Assembly (NCBI GenBank): GCA_946479205.1
Contig: CAMLFJ010000126.1
Coordinates: forward strand, 1 to 8,012
Length of the DNA: 8,012 nucleotides
Direction of reading: 5' to 3'
From: an uncultured bacterium
GTDB lineage: Bacteria > Methylomirabilota > Methylomirabilia > Rokubacteriales > CSP1-6
The notes under the pieces were generated by a model, which made no database searches, was not told where the DNA came from, and saw only the letters and a program-made list of their open reading frames with translations. Positions 1-6,027 of this stretch are shown one piece after another (position 1 is the first letter of the stretch; every line of letters starts with the position of its first letter). A program made the position numbers and the translations under genes.

Positions 1-271
1 GGCGCAGGTCGTGGAGCAGGAAGCCCTTGGCGCAGCCGACGTCGAGCACGCGATCACCGGCCCCCAGTCCGTAGAAGTCGCGCATGCGCTCGGCGATGGG
101 CTCCCAGCGCCCGTCGTAGCGGTAGCCGCCGTACCCCTGGCCACGCTCGCCGTCGAAGTACTCTCGGGCGAACCGCTTCGCCACCTCGCGCTGGGCCGGG
201 ACCGCGGCGGCGCGGGCCGAGATGTCCCGGGTGGTCCGCGGGTAGCGGTCGAGGAGATCGACCTCAGCCAT
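1..271 (-). CDS. Class I SAM-dependent methyltransferase, N-terminal part only (3' end outside window)
   Basis: An open frame starts with ATG at 271 and stays open to the left edge, giving 90 codons with no stop. After a polar N-terminal segment it reads QGYGGYRYDGRW at about 45-56, then VLDVGCAKGFL (75-85). That is motif I of Rossmann-fold methyltransferases, binding S-adenosylmethionine through the GxGxxG-like loop, here GCAKG. The start overlaps the stop of the SDR gene by 8 bases, and a GGAG lies 9 bases upstream of the ATG, so it belongs to the same operon. The context suggests O-, N- or C-methylation of the sugar made by the neighbouring genes, or of the glycan carrying it. The domain is cut just after motif I, so substrate type and total length cannot be judged. 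Translation on this strand gives a coherent protein, whereas the opposite-strand frame is low-complexity. Confidence 0.82.
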   Translation of the reverse strand, partial: MAEVDLLDRYPRTTRDISARAAAVPAQREVAKRFAREYFDGERGQGYGGYRYDGRWEPIAERMRDFYGLGAGDRVLDVGCAKGFLLHDLR

Positions 272-1160
272 CGGCGGTCGCTCCGCCATTCCCGTTTGCC
301 CCGAAGAACTCGAGGGTGGCGCGGAGGCCCTCGCGGATCGGGGTGAAGCGCAGATCGGGCAGCGCCCCGGTCAGGCGGCCGACGTCGAACCGGCGGTGCG
401 TGATCGGTCCCTTGCGGACCGCGCTCGTCACCGTGACCTCGTAGGGCACGAGGTCACGGATCGTCTTCACCACGTCCGCGAAGGCCTGACTCTGCCCGGT
501 GGCCACGTTGTAGATCCCGTCGGCGCCGACCCGGAGCAGGCCCGCGATCGCCCGGGCCGCGTCGTCCACGTAGAGGTGGTCGCGCTCTTCCTCCCCGGCC
601 CCGAAGATGCGGACGCTGCGGTCACGGGCCAGCGAGCGCGCGAAGGCGTTCGGTCCATAGGAGGCGTGCGGATCGCGGGGGCCGTAGACTCCGGTCACCC
701 GCAGGGTGAGCAGCGGCACGCCGCCCGCGCGGGCGGCGGTCTCCAGCACGCGCTCCCCCACGTACTTGCCGATCGCGTAGTACCCAGCGGGCGACGCCGG
801 CGTGTCCTCGGTGATGGGCTCCTCGCCGAAGCCGTAGGCCGCGTCCGAGCCCACGTAGACCAGCCGCCCGAGCCGCCGACCCTCGAGGTAGCCGGCCAGG
901 TTGGCCGCCATCGCGGTGTTGGCGAGCAGGGTGGCGGGGGTCTGGCCCCGATCCGGGGTCAAGGCCGACGCGAGCACCAGCGTGGTCTCGGGCCCCAGCA
1001 CGCCGTCGAGGACGGCCAGCGCGTCGGCCCGGGTGAGATCGAGGGTGCGCGACGAATGCGCCACCACCGCGACCCCGTCGCGCTCGAGCTGGGCGTGGAG
1101 CGCCCGGCCGAGGAAGCCGCTGGCGCCCAGGATCACGACCCGCTCCGGCATCCGGTTCAT
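264..1160 (-). CDS. NAD-dependent epimerase/dehydratase/reductase (extended SDR)
   Basis: A 298-residue extended SDR acting on a nucleotide sugar. The GASGFLG loop is at 12-18, the catalytic region has VGSDAAYG (103-110) with Ser105, and YAIGK gives Tyr128/Lys132. LRVTGVYGPRDP (153-164) and RDHLYVDDAARA (193-204) are typical of the substrate-binding half. It could fill the HldD role (6-epimerisation of an ADP-heptose) or be a 4-reductase or 4-epimerase; no residue seen here decides. The ATG at 1160 overlaps the isomerase stop as ATGA; a second Met three codons on (1151) is also possible. A longer in-frame extension upstream is an out-of-frame shadow of the isomerase gene. The C-terminus ends in a Gly/Asn/Ala-rich tail (about 288-298) that overlaps the methyltransferase start by 8 bases. 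It follows the GmhA-like gene directly, so it probably acts late in the same pathway. Confidence 0.9.
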   Translation of the reverse strand: MNRMPERVVILGASGFLGRALHAQLERDGVAVVAHSSRTLDLTRADALAVLDGVLGPETTLVLASALTPDRGQTPATLLANTAMAANLAGYLEGRRLGRLVYVGSDAAYGFGEEPITEDTPASPAGYYAIGKYVGERVLETAARAGGVPLLTLRVTGVYGPRDPHASYGPNAFARSLARDRSVRIFGAGEEERDHLYVDDAARAIAGLLRVGADGIYNVATGQSQAFADVVKTIRDLVPYEVTVTSAVRKGPITHRRFDVGRLTGALPDLRFTPIREGLRATLEFFGANGNGGATADG

Positions 1161-1756
1161 CGGGTGAGGCTCTCCCAGCGCATCGGCGCGGCCTGGATGC
1201 GGGGATGGGCGACCAGCATGTGCCAGACGACCGCCTGGAACGCCTCGGCGTGCGCGGTCAGCCGCTCCGCGCTCACGGTGGGGATGATCACGCACGCGTC
1301 GGCCACGGTGGCGGTGAACCCTCCGTCGCGCCCGACGATGGCGCCGATCCGGGCCCCCACCGTCTTGGCGTGCTCGAGCGCCCGCACCAGGTTGATGCTC
1401 ACCTTCCGCACCAGGTCACCCCCGCCCACCGAGAACACGAGCACGCAGTCGCGCGGCCCGAGCCGGCTCACCTTGAGCCAGTTGGCGAACGCGGTGTCCC
1501 AGCCGTCGTCGTTGATGCGGGCGGTCAGCTCCGACACGTTGTCGGTGGGCGCGTAGGCCTCGAAGCCCGCGATCTTCCGGAAGTCGTTCACCGCGTGCGA
1601 AGCATTGCCGGCGCTCCCGCCGACCCCCAGCACGAAGAGCCGGCCGCCGCCGTCGCGGGTGTCCGCGAGCAGGTCCACCAGGCTCTCGACGGCCGCGTGA
1701 TCGATCCGGGCCGCCACCTGCGCGGCCTCCGCCAGGTACTGGGCGACGAAGTTCAT
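1157..1756 (-). CDS. GmhA-like SIS-domain sugar-phosphate isomerase
   Basis: A 199-residue single SIS-domain protein related to sedoheptulose 7-phosphate isomerase GmhA, which makes heptose 7-phosphate as the first committed heptose step. LGVGGSAGNASH (43-54) corresponds to the GNGGS...H phosphate and substrate loop of GmhA, with His54 matching E. coli His61. By my hand alignment, the catalytic Glu65 of E. coli becomes Asp58, and catalytic His180 is matched by His179 in VVWHM. The second phosphate loop reads FSVGGGD (108-114) where GmhA has STSGNS. VGRDGG (141-146) is also family-typical. The length fits GmhA (about 190 residues). The ATG at 1756 overlaps the GmhB-like stop and follows a good AGAGGA site. 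Direct pairing with a GmhB-like phosphatase and co-location with an HldE-like protein support a heptose role. The changed loops leave room for a different ketose phosphate substrate. Confidence 0.88.
   Translation of the reverse strand: MNFVAQYLAEAAQVAARIDHAAVESLVDLLADTRDGGGRLFVLGVGGSAGNASHAVNDFRKIAGFEAYAPTDNVSELTARINDDGWDTAFANWLKVSRLGPRDCVLVFSVGGGDLVRKVSINLVRALEHAKTVGARIGAIVGRDGGFTATVADACVIIPTVSAERLTAHAEAFQAVVWHMLVAHPRIQAAPMRWESLTR
1172..1176 (-). promoter_or_regulatory. Possible ribosome binding site of the third SDR gene
   Basis: The minus strand reads GGGAG about 11 bases before the ATG at 1160, within the 3' end of the isomerase gene. The spacing is on the long side, so the match is only moderate. 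The ATGA overlap probably matters more for initiation here. Confidence 0.4.
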
Positions 1757-2289
1757 TGGGGGTCCTCTATCTGGGCGAGCACCGCGTCGACCGCGCCGGC
1801 CAGATCGGCCACCCGCGCGTCCACGATCCGGCACTCGCTGTAAGGGCGCTCGATGAGCACCGTGTAACATCCGACCGCGCGTCCCGCATCGATGTCGCGC
1901 CATCGATCGCCCACCACGAACGAGGCGGCCAGATCGAGGCCCCAGGTCCGCGCCGCCGTCTGGAGCATGCCCGGGCGGGGCTTGCGACAGGCGCAGCCCT
2001 CGCGATCGGTGTGCGCGCACACGAGGATGTCGTCCACGTCGACCGCGTCGCGCAGCCGCGCGTGCATGATCTCGAGAGTCTCCGGGCTCAGCGTGCCCCG
2101 CGCGACCTCGGGCTGGTTGGTGAAGACGATCGGGCGAAGCCCGGCCGCCCGCAGCCGGGCGACCTGCTCGGGCGCGTCGGGGCAGATGCGGAACTGATCC
2201 AGGGTCACCGCCGCGTGAGCCCGGCCGTTGCGGACGAGCGTCTCCACCAGCACTCCGTCGCGGTCGAGGAACGCGGCCCGCTCGCTCAC
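1753..2289 (-). CDS. GmhB-like HAD-family heptose-bisphosphate phosphatase
   Basis: A 178-residue HAD phosphatase of the histidinol-phosphatase/GmhB group, expected to remove the 7-phosphate from D-glycero-D-manno-heptose 1,7-bisphosphate in the cytosol. LDRDGVL (8-14) supplies the nucleophile Asp9 and the general acid/base Asp11. FTNQPEVARG (56-65) is the GmhB-type motif II, RKPRPGM (102-108) provides the motif III Lys103, and GDRWRDIDAG (127-136) is the Mg-binding motif IV. A zinc site of the GmhB type is present as C-x-H-x5-C-x-C, Cys91/His93/Cys99/Cys101, with a shorter loop than in E. coli GmhB. The length is close to the family norm. The GTG at 2289 overlaps the preceding stop as GTGA and places DxD near the N-terminus as expected. 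A role in histidine biosynthesis is less likely, given the adjacent SIS isomerase and the HldE-like gene. Confidence 0.9.
   Translation of the reverse strand: MSERAAFLDRDGVLVETLVRNGRAHAAVTLDQFRICPDAPEQVARLRAAGLRPIVFTNQPEVARGTLSPETLEIMHARLRDAVDVDDILVCAHTDREGCACRKPRPGMLQTAARTWGLDLAASFVVGDRWRDIDAGRAVGCYTVLIERPYSECRIVDARVADLAGAVDAVLAQIEDPQ
1763..1768 (-). promoter_or_regulatory. Ribosome binding site of the SIS isomerase gene
   Basis: The minus strand reads AGAGGA, then a 6-base spacer and the ATG at 1756. It lies inside the 3' end of the phosphatase gene and supports the ATGA start rather than an upstream in-frame extension. Confidence 0.6.
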
Positions 2290-3584
2290 CGGCGCCCCGC
2301 CCGGCCCATCGCCACGTACTCCACCTCGCGGAGCTCGGCACGCCCCGCGTCCATCACCTCGACGCAGTCGATGACGACCGGATGCCGCATGGCCCGGAAC
2401 CCGCCCCCGGGCGGCGTGGCGAACTCGTCCCAGTCGGTCAGGATCAGCAGGCAGTCGGCGCCGACGAGCGCGGCGTCGCGGCTCTCGACCAGGGTGGCGG
2501 CCACGTTCGCGCCCGGCGCCTTCACGAGCGGGTCGTAGGCGCGCACCTCCGCGCGGCCCCGCAGGTTCTCGATCACCCGGAGCGCCATCGAGTTCTTGGT
2601 GGAGCGCGTGTTCTTCTTGTAGGCGAGGCCCCAGACCGCGACGACCGCGCTCGCGTTCCCGTCGAGCACCCGCCGCTCGAGCTGGCGGTGGACCCAGCGG
2701 TAGCGGCGGGCGTTGTGCGCGAGCAGGGTGTCCACGTAGGCCACGTCGACGCCGTGCCGCTGGCCGAGGCCGCGCAGGGTCACCAGATCCCGCTCGAGGT
2801 TCCCGCCCGCCACGCCCAGGCTGGGCCGGATGTACGCGGCGGGTCCGATGCGGCGGTCGAGCCGGAGGGCCGGCACCATCTCCGACCAGTTGGCGCCCAC
2901 CGCCTCGCAGAGATCGGACAGCGTGTTGGCGTAGGTCACCGCGCCGAAGAGGTAGAGGTTGATCGCGGTCTTGGTCAGCTCCGCGCTCTCGTAGCCCATC
3001 GGCAGGATCGGGCACCCGAACCGGCGGAGTCCTTCGTCCAGGTCCGGCGGGAGCGGCTGCCCGGGATCGGCGGCCCCCACGATGAGACGCTCCGGCCGGA
3101 GGAACCGCTCGACCGCGTTGCCGAAGATCAGGGTCTCGACCCAGTAGTAGACCGCGATGCCGGCCTCCGGCCGGCGCGCCCGGATGCGCCCGGCGAGCGC
3201 GCGGGTCGCGCCCGGGGACACCTGGCTCATGAGCACCAGGGTGGACCCGGGCCGGAGGTGGGGGATCGCGGCGTCGATCAAGCGGTCGACGACGCCCGGA
3301 TCGCTGCCGTTGTCGGCGTCGGTCGGGATGTCCCGGGACACGATGACCAGATCGCATTCGGCGAGGGCGGCCGGATCGCTGGTGAAGCGCATGCGGTCAC
3401 GCGCCGCCGCGAAGAGCTCCGGCAGGGATGGCTCGTGCACCGGGAGCTCGCCCCGATCGAGCCGCTCGACCGGGTCCCGGTCGAGATCCACCGCGACCAC
3501 CCGCGATCCCAGCCCAGCCCAGCCGATGCTCGAGATGATCCCGAGGTGGGACAGCCCGAGGAACCCGGTCGGCCGGGAGCTCAC
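2286..3584 (-). CDS. UDP-glucose/GDP-mannose dehydrogenase-family protein lacking the catalytic cysteine
   Basis: A 432-residue three-domain protein of the UDP-glucose 6-dehydrogenase family. Family landmarks are the N-terminal nucleotide fold ending in VVAVDLD (29-35), PVHEPSLPEL (48-57), MSQVSPGAT (119-127), the EGxAV..F..P.R-like stretch at 150-170, the catalytic Lys205 and Asn209 in TKTAINLY, and the C-terminal VAVWGLAYKKNT (315-326) followed by YDP (350-352). At the active-site loop, where classical enzymes read GFGGSCFPKD, this protein reads GVAGGNLERD (257-266), so Asn262 replaces the nucleophilic Cys. The family T-D-D-x-R segment also reads T-R-S-T-K (326-330). Full four-electron oxidation to a uronic acid is therefore doubtful; a two-electron oxidation, an epimerase-like or a non-catalytic role are alternatives. 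The GTG at 3584 overlaps the previous TGA and has a good GGAGGG site 6 bases upstream. An in-frame start 18 codons earlier would lie within the preceding gene and adds only low-complexity Gly/Arg/Pro sequence. Confidence 0.9.
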   Translation of the reverse strand: MSSRPTGFLGLSHLGIISSIGWAGLGSRVVAVDLDRDPVERLDRGELPVHEPSLPELFAAARDRMRFTSDPAALAECDLVIVSRDIPTDADNGSDPGVVDRLIDAAIPHLRPGSTLVLMSQVSPGATRALAGRIRARRPEAGIAVYYWVETLIFGNAVERFLRPERLIVGAADPGQPLPPDLDEGLRRFGCPILPMGYESAELTKTAINLYLFGAVTYANTLSDLCEAVGANWSEMVPALRLDRRIGPAAYIRPSLGVAGGNLERDLVTLRGLGQRHGVDVAYVDTLLAHNARRYRWVHRQLERRVLDGNASAVVAVWGLAYKKNTRSTKNSMALRVIENLRGRAEVRAYDPLVKAPGANVAATLVESRDAALVGADCLLILTDWDEFATPPGGGFRAMRHPVVIDCVEVMDAGRAELREVEYVAMGRAGRR

Positions 3585-4495
3585 GCGCCGCCCTCCAGGG
3601 GGGCCGCCGCGGCCGCGTGGACGGTCCGGGACAGCCACAGGTCGTTCTCACCGGAGGTGGCGCCGGTCGCCGCCATCGCCTCGAAGTGCCGCATGTCGGC
3701 GGCCCAGGTGGGGTCGGGCCCGTGGGCCATCTCGCGGCTCTCGTCCGGCACGCCGCTCGGGCGCCGGCGGCGCAGGATCACCAGCTCGCTCCGGCCCCAC
3801 TTGGTGAGCCCGTTCATCTCGAGCGCGCCCTCCTCCCCGAGGGCCTCGATCCGCCACCGGTTCTTCCAGGAGAGGAAGCTGCACTCGATGGTCACGCTGC
3901 GGTCGGACGTCGCGAGCAGGCAGTGGTCGAAGCCCTTCAGCTCGTGGCGGTGGCGCTCCCACACCCGAAACTCGCATCCGGAGCGCCCGAAGACGAATCC
4001 GGTGAGGTCGATGAGATGCGAGGCCATATCTTCCAGGATGCCGAGCGGACTGTCCCGCCAGGTGCCCACGATGTTGCCCGCGCTCCCGTTCCCGTAGAAC
4101 ATCCGCACCCGATAGAGCCGGCCGATCGCGCCCGCGTCCAGGTGCCGCTTCAGCGCCACCACGTTCGGCTCGAACCGGAAGTTGTAGGACGTGTACCAGA
4201 TCGCCCCGGAGGCGCGGGCCAGCCGGCCGAGCCGATCGCCGGTCGCCGCGTCCAGGATCAGGGGCTTCTCGACGAGCACGTGCTTGCCGCGGGTCAGGAA
4301 GTACTCCATGAGCCGGACCTTCACGTCATTGGGCACCGACAGGATCGCCGCGTCATAGCGGTCGTCGGGGCACTGGTCCGGCTGGCGAAAGTCGGCGGCG
4401 GGATTGAACGGATCGACGGTGGCCACGCACCGGTCGCCCAGGACCGCGCGGCGCTTGCCGCCGATGTTGCCGAGACCGACCAGGAGGTATCTCAC
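3581..4495 (-). CDS. Gfo/Idh/MocA family NAD(P)-dependent oxidoreductase
   Basis: A 304-residue sugar oxidoreductase of the Gfo/Idh/MocA family, which oxidises or reduces a sugar hydroxyl or carbonyl with NAD(P). The N-terminal Rossmann domain begins with MRYLLVGLGNIG (GxGxxG at 7-12) and includes the family EKP motif at 76-78 (VLVEKP), with the Lys normally near the active site. The C-terminal domain shows the G-x-L-x-D...H pattern in LGILEDMASHLIDL (151-164), where Asp156 and His160 occupy the usual substrate-contacting positions. The GTG at 4495 overlaps the preceding TGA as GTGA and is the only start that keeps the first beta strand intact. No strong ribosome binding site is visible, so translation is probably coupled. 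Lying between the HldE-like gene and the dehydrogenase-like gene, it probably acts on the same sugar or its nucleotide form, for example making or reducing a keto sugar. The protein is slightly shorter than many family members (about 330-380 residues). Confidence 0.9.
   Translation of the reverse strand: MRYLLVGLGNIGGKRRAVLGDRCVATVDPFNPAADFRQPDQCPDDRYDAAILSVPNDVKVRLMEYFLTRGKHVLVEKPLILDAATGDRLGRLARASGAIWYTSYNFRFEPNVVALKRHLDAGAIGRLYRVRMFYGNGSAGNIVGTWRDSPLGILEDMASHLIDLTGFVFGRSGCEFRVWERHRHELKGFDHCLLATSDRSVTIECSFLSWKNRWRIEALGEEGALEMNGLTKWGRSELVILRRRRPSGVPDESREMAHGPDPTWAADMRHFEAMAATGATSGENDLWLSRTVHAAAAAPLEGGA
3591..3596 (-). promoter_or_regulatory. Ribosome binding site of the dehydrogenase-like gene
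   Basis: On the minus strand the bases read GGAGGG, followed by a 6-base spacer and GTG at 3584. This is the best Shine-Dalgarno match in the window and decides the GTG start over the longer in-frame extension. Confidence 0.7.
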
Positions 4496-6027
4496 TCGAA
4501 GTGGGCCCGCTTCTCGATCCGGTTGAGCTTCTCGGTCACCTCTTCCGGGGTGATCGGACGATTGCCCTGGTACTCGCAGGCCAGGGCGGCCGACACCGAG
4601 CCGAGCACCGACGCGATCACGATGTCGCCGGTGGCGGCCAGCGCGAGCGCGGCGTAGGCGAGGAGCGCGTCACCGGCGCCCACCGGGTCCTTGAGGGTGT
4701 CCACCAGGCTGTCCACCGTGAAGAACTCGCGCGGCATGTGGCCGGGCGTGCGGTAGCCGAGAATGCCCCGCTCGCCGAGCTTGAGGATCAGGTGCTTGCA
4801 CCGCGCGAGCCGGAAGAGCTGCAGGGCGAGCGGCCGGACGACCGAGTCCTGGTCGCCCAGGGCGAAGCGCGCCTCGCGCTCGTTCGGGGTCAGGAGGTCG
4901 AAGTCGGTGAACTCGAGGATATTGCCCCAGCGGTTCGACACCTGGCTGTCCGCCACCTTGATCGCCCCGTCGGGCACGCGCTCCCGCAGGACGCGGATGC
5001 TCTTGGAGCGGAAGATCCCGTGGCGGAAGTCACTGAAGATCACCACGTCCGGACGGCTGTCCGCCATCGACTCGCTGAGGTACCGGAGGGCTCGGTCCGA
5101 GACGGCCCGGTTGTCGACGCGGTCCACCTGGAGCATCTTGTAGCCGTCCGCGAAGAACCGCTCCTTCTGGGTCGTGGGCCGGGTGCGGTCGATGAAGCCG
5201 TGCACCACGACCCCGGCCTCTTCCAGGTCCTTCAGCACGAAGTCCTTGGCCGCGTCGTTGCCGAGCACGGTCGAGAAGGAGACCTCGGCGCCCGCCGCCT
5301 TGACGTGCTTGGCCACCACCGCGGCGCCGCCCGCGAAGACCTCGGTCCGCTCGTGCTTGACGCTGAAGGTCGGCGACTTGGCGGTGGCGCCCAGGAGCGA
5401 GCAGGACGAGTAGCTGTCCACGATGGTGTCGCCGACCACGTGCACCCGCAGGCCCCGCATCCGGCCGAGGGTCTCGCGGAGACGGCCGAAGTCGAACCCC
5501 TCGGACTCCATCAGGGCCAGGAGCTTCTCGACCCCGAGATTCGGGGGGGCCGCCTCGATCAGCCGCGAGGAGGAGTAGACGACGTCGCCGGGGGTGAACA
5601 CGATCTCCCCGCCGTAGCTCTCCAGGGTGTCGATCTCTTCCTGGGTCCGGGGCGGCACGCCCTCGGAGAAATACTCGTAGCCCTTGGCGAAGTAGTCGGG
5701 CTGCAGGTACTTGATGTGCGCGATCGGGGTGGCGTTGGGGTCGATGATGACGTAGTCGACCATCTCGAGCGCGGCCAGGTTGGCGGCGCGCAGCTCCTGC
5801 GGCACGTAGGGCCGGAAGGCCGCCTTGGTCGCGTGCTCGTCGGCGGTCAGGCTCGCGACGAGGAGGTCCGCCTTCTCCTTGGCGTACATCAGGTGCCGCA
5901 GGTGGCCGGGATGGACGATGTCGAACATCCCGTGGCACATGATCACGCTCTTGGCGCGGGGCCGCGGGCCGATGGCGACGGCCAGCTCCTCGAGCGTCTT
6001 CACCTTCTGCCGGTAGTCGGCCTTCAT
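4492..6027 (-). CDS. Bifunctional nucleotidyltransferase / PfkB sugar kinase (HldE-like, domains in reversed order)
   Basis: A 511-residue fusion of the two activities of HldE: a sugar nucleotidyltransferase and a PfkB-type sugar 1-kinase. The N-terminal cytidylyltransferase-like domain (about 25-160) has GMFDIVHPGH at 33-42, containing the HxGH nucleotide-binding motif, then an FRPYVPQELR segment (71-80) and YSSSRLIE (151-158), close to the SST signature. The kinase domain (about 192-500) has VVGDTIVD (197-204), AGGAA (232-236), TTQKERFFADGYKMLQVD (285-302), LLTPNE (378-383) and DPVGAGDA (447-454) with catalytic Asp453. E. coli HldE has the kinase first and the transferase second, so the order here is inverted. 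The expected role is phosphorylation of heptose 7-phosphate at C1 and transfer of a nucleotide to heptose 1-phosphate; ADP is the family norm but CDP or another nucleotide cannot be excluded. The ATG at 6027 overlaps the previous stop (ATGA). The open frame continues further upstream only as an out-of-frame shadow of the preceding SDR. SIS isomerase and GmhB-like genes downstream support the heptose reading. Confidence 0.92.
   Translation of the reverse strand: MKADYRQKVKTLEELAVAIGPRPRAKSVIMCHGMFDIVHPGHLRHLMYAKEKADLLVASLTADEHATKAAFRPYVPQELRAANLAALEMVDYVIIDPNATPIAHIKYLQPDYFAKGYEYFSEGVPPRTQEEIDTLESYGGEIVFTPGDVVYSSSRLIEAAPPNLGVEKLLALMESEGFDFGRLRETLGRMRGLRVHVVGDTIVDSYSSCSLLGATAKSPTFSVKHERTEVFAGGAAVVAKHVKAAGAEVSFSTVLGNDAAKDFVLKDLEEAGVVVHGFIDRTRPTTQKERFFADGYKMLQVDRVDNRAVSDRALRYLSESMADSRPDVVIFSDFRHGIFRSKSIRVLRERVPDGAIKVADSQVSNRWGNILEFTDFDLLTPNEREARFALGDQDSVVRPLALQLFRLARCKHLILKLGERGILGYRTPGHMPREFFTVDSLVDTLKDPVGAGDALLAYAALALAATGDIVIASVLGSVSAALACEYQGNRPITPEEVTEKLNRIEKRAHFE

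Noticed and set aside
396..1556. Plus-strand open frame of 386 codons opposite the third SDR and the isomerase
   Set aside because: It is a composition-driven shadow spanning two convincing minus-strand genes, with no family motif.
1757..2341. N-terminal extension of the SIS isomerase frame
   Set aside because: It overlaps the GmhB-like gene in another frame. The ATG at 1756 has a good ribosome binding site and gives the normal GmhA length.
2290..3357. N-terminal extension of the GmhB-like frame (534 codons in total)
   Set aside because: This is an out-of-frame reading of the dehydrogenase-like gene. The HAD DxD motif belongs within about ten residues of the N-terminus, as given by the GTG at 2289.
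2382..4097. Plus-strand open frame of 571 codons opposite the dehydrogenase-like and Gfo/Idh/MocA genes
   Set aside because: It is antisense to two well-supported genes, its translation is rich in Arg, Gly, Pro, His and Val with no recognisable motif, and long stop-free antisense frames are expected in DNA this GC-rich.
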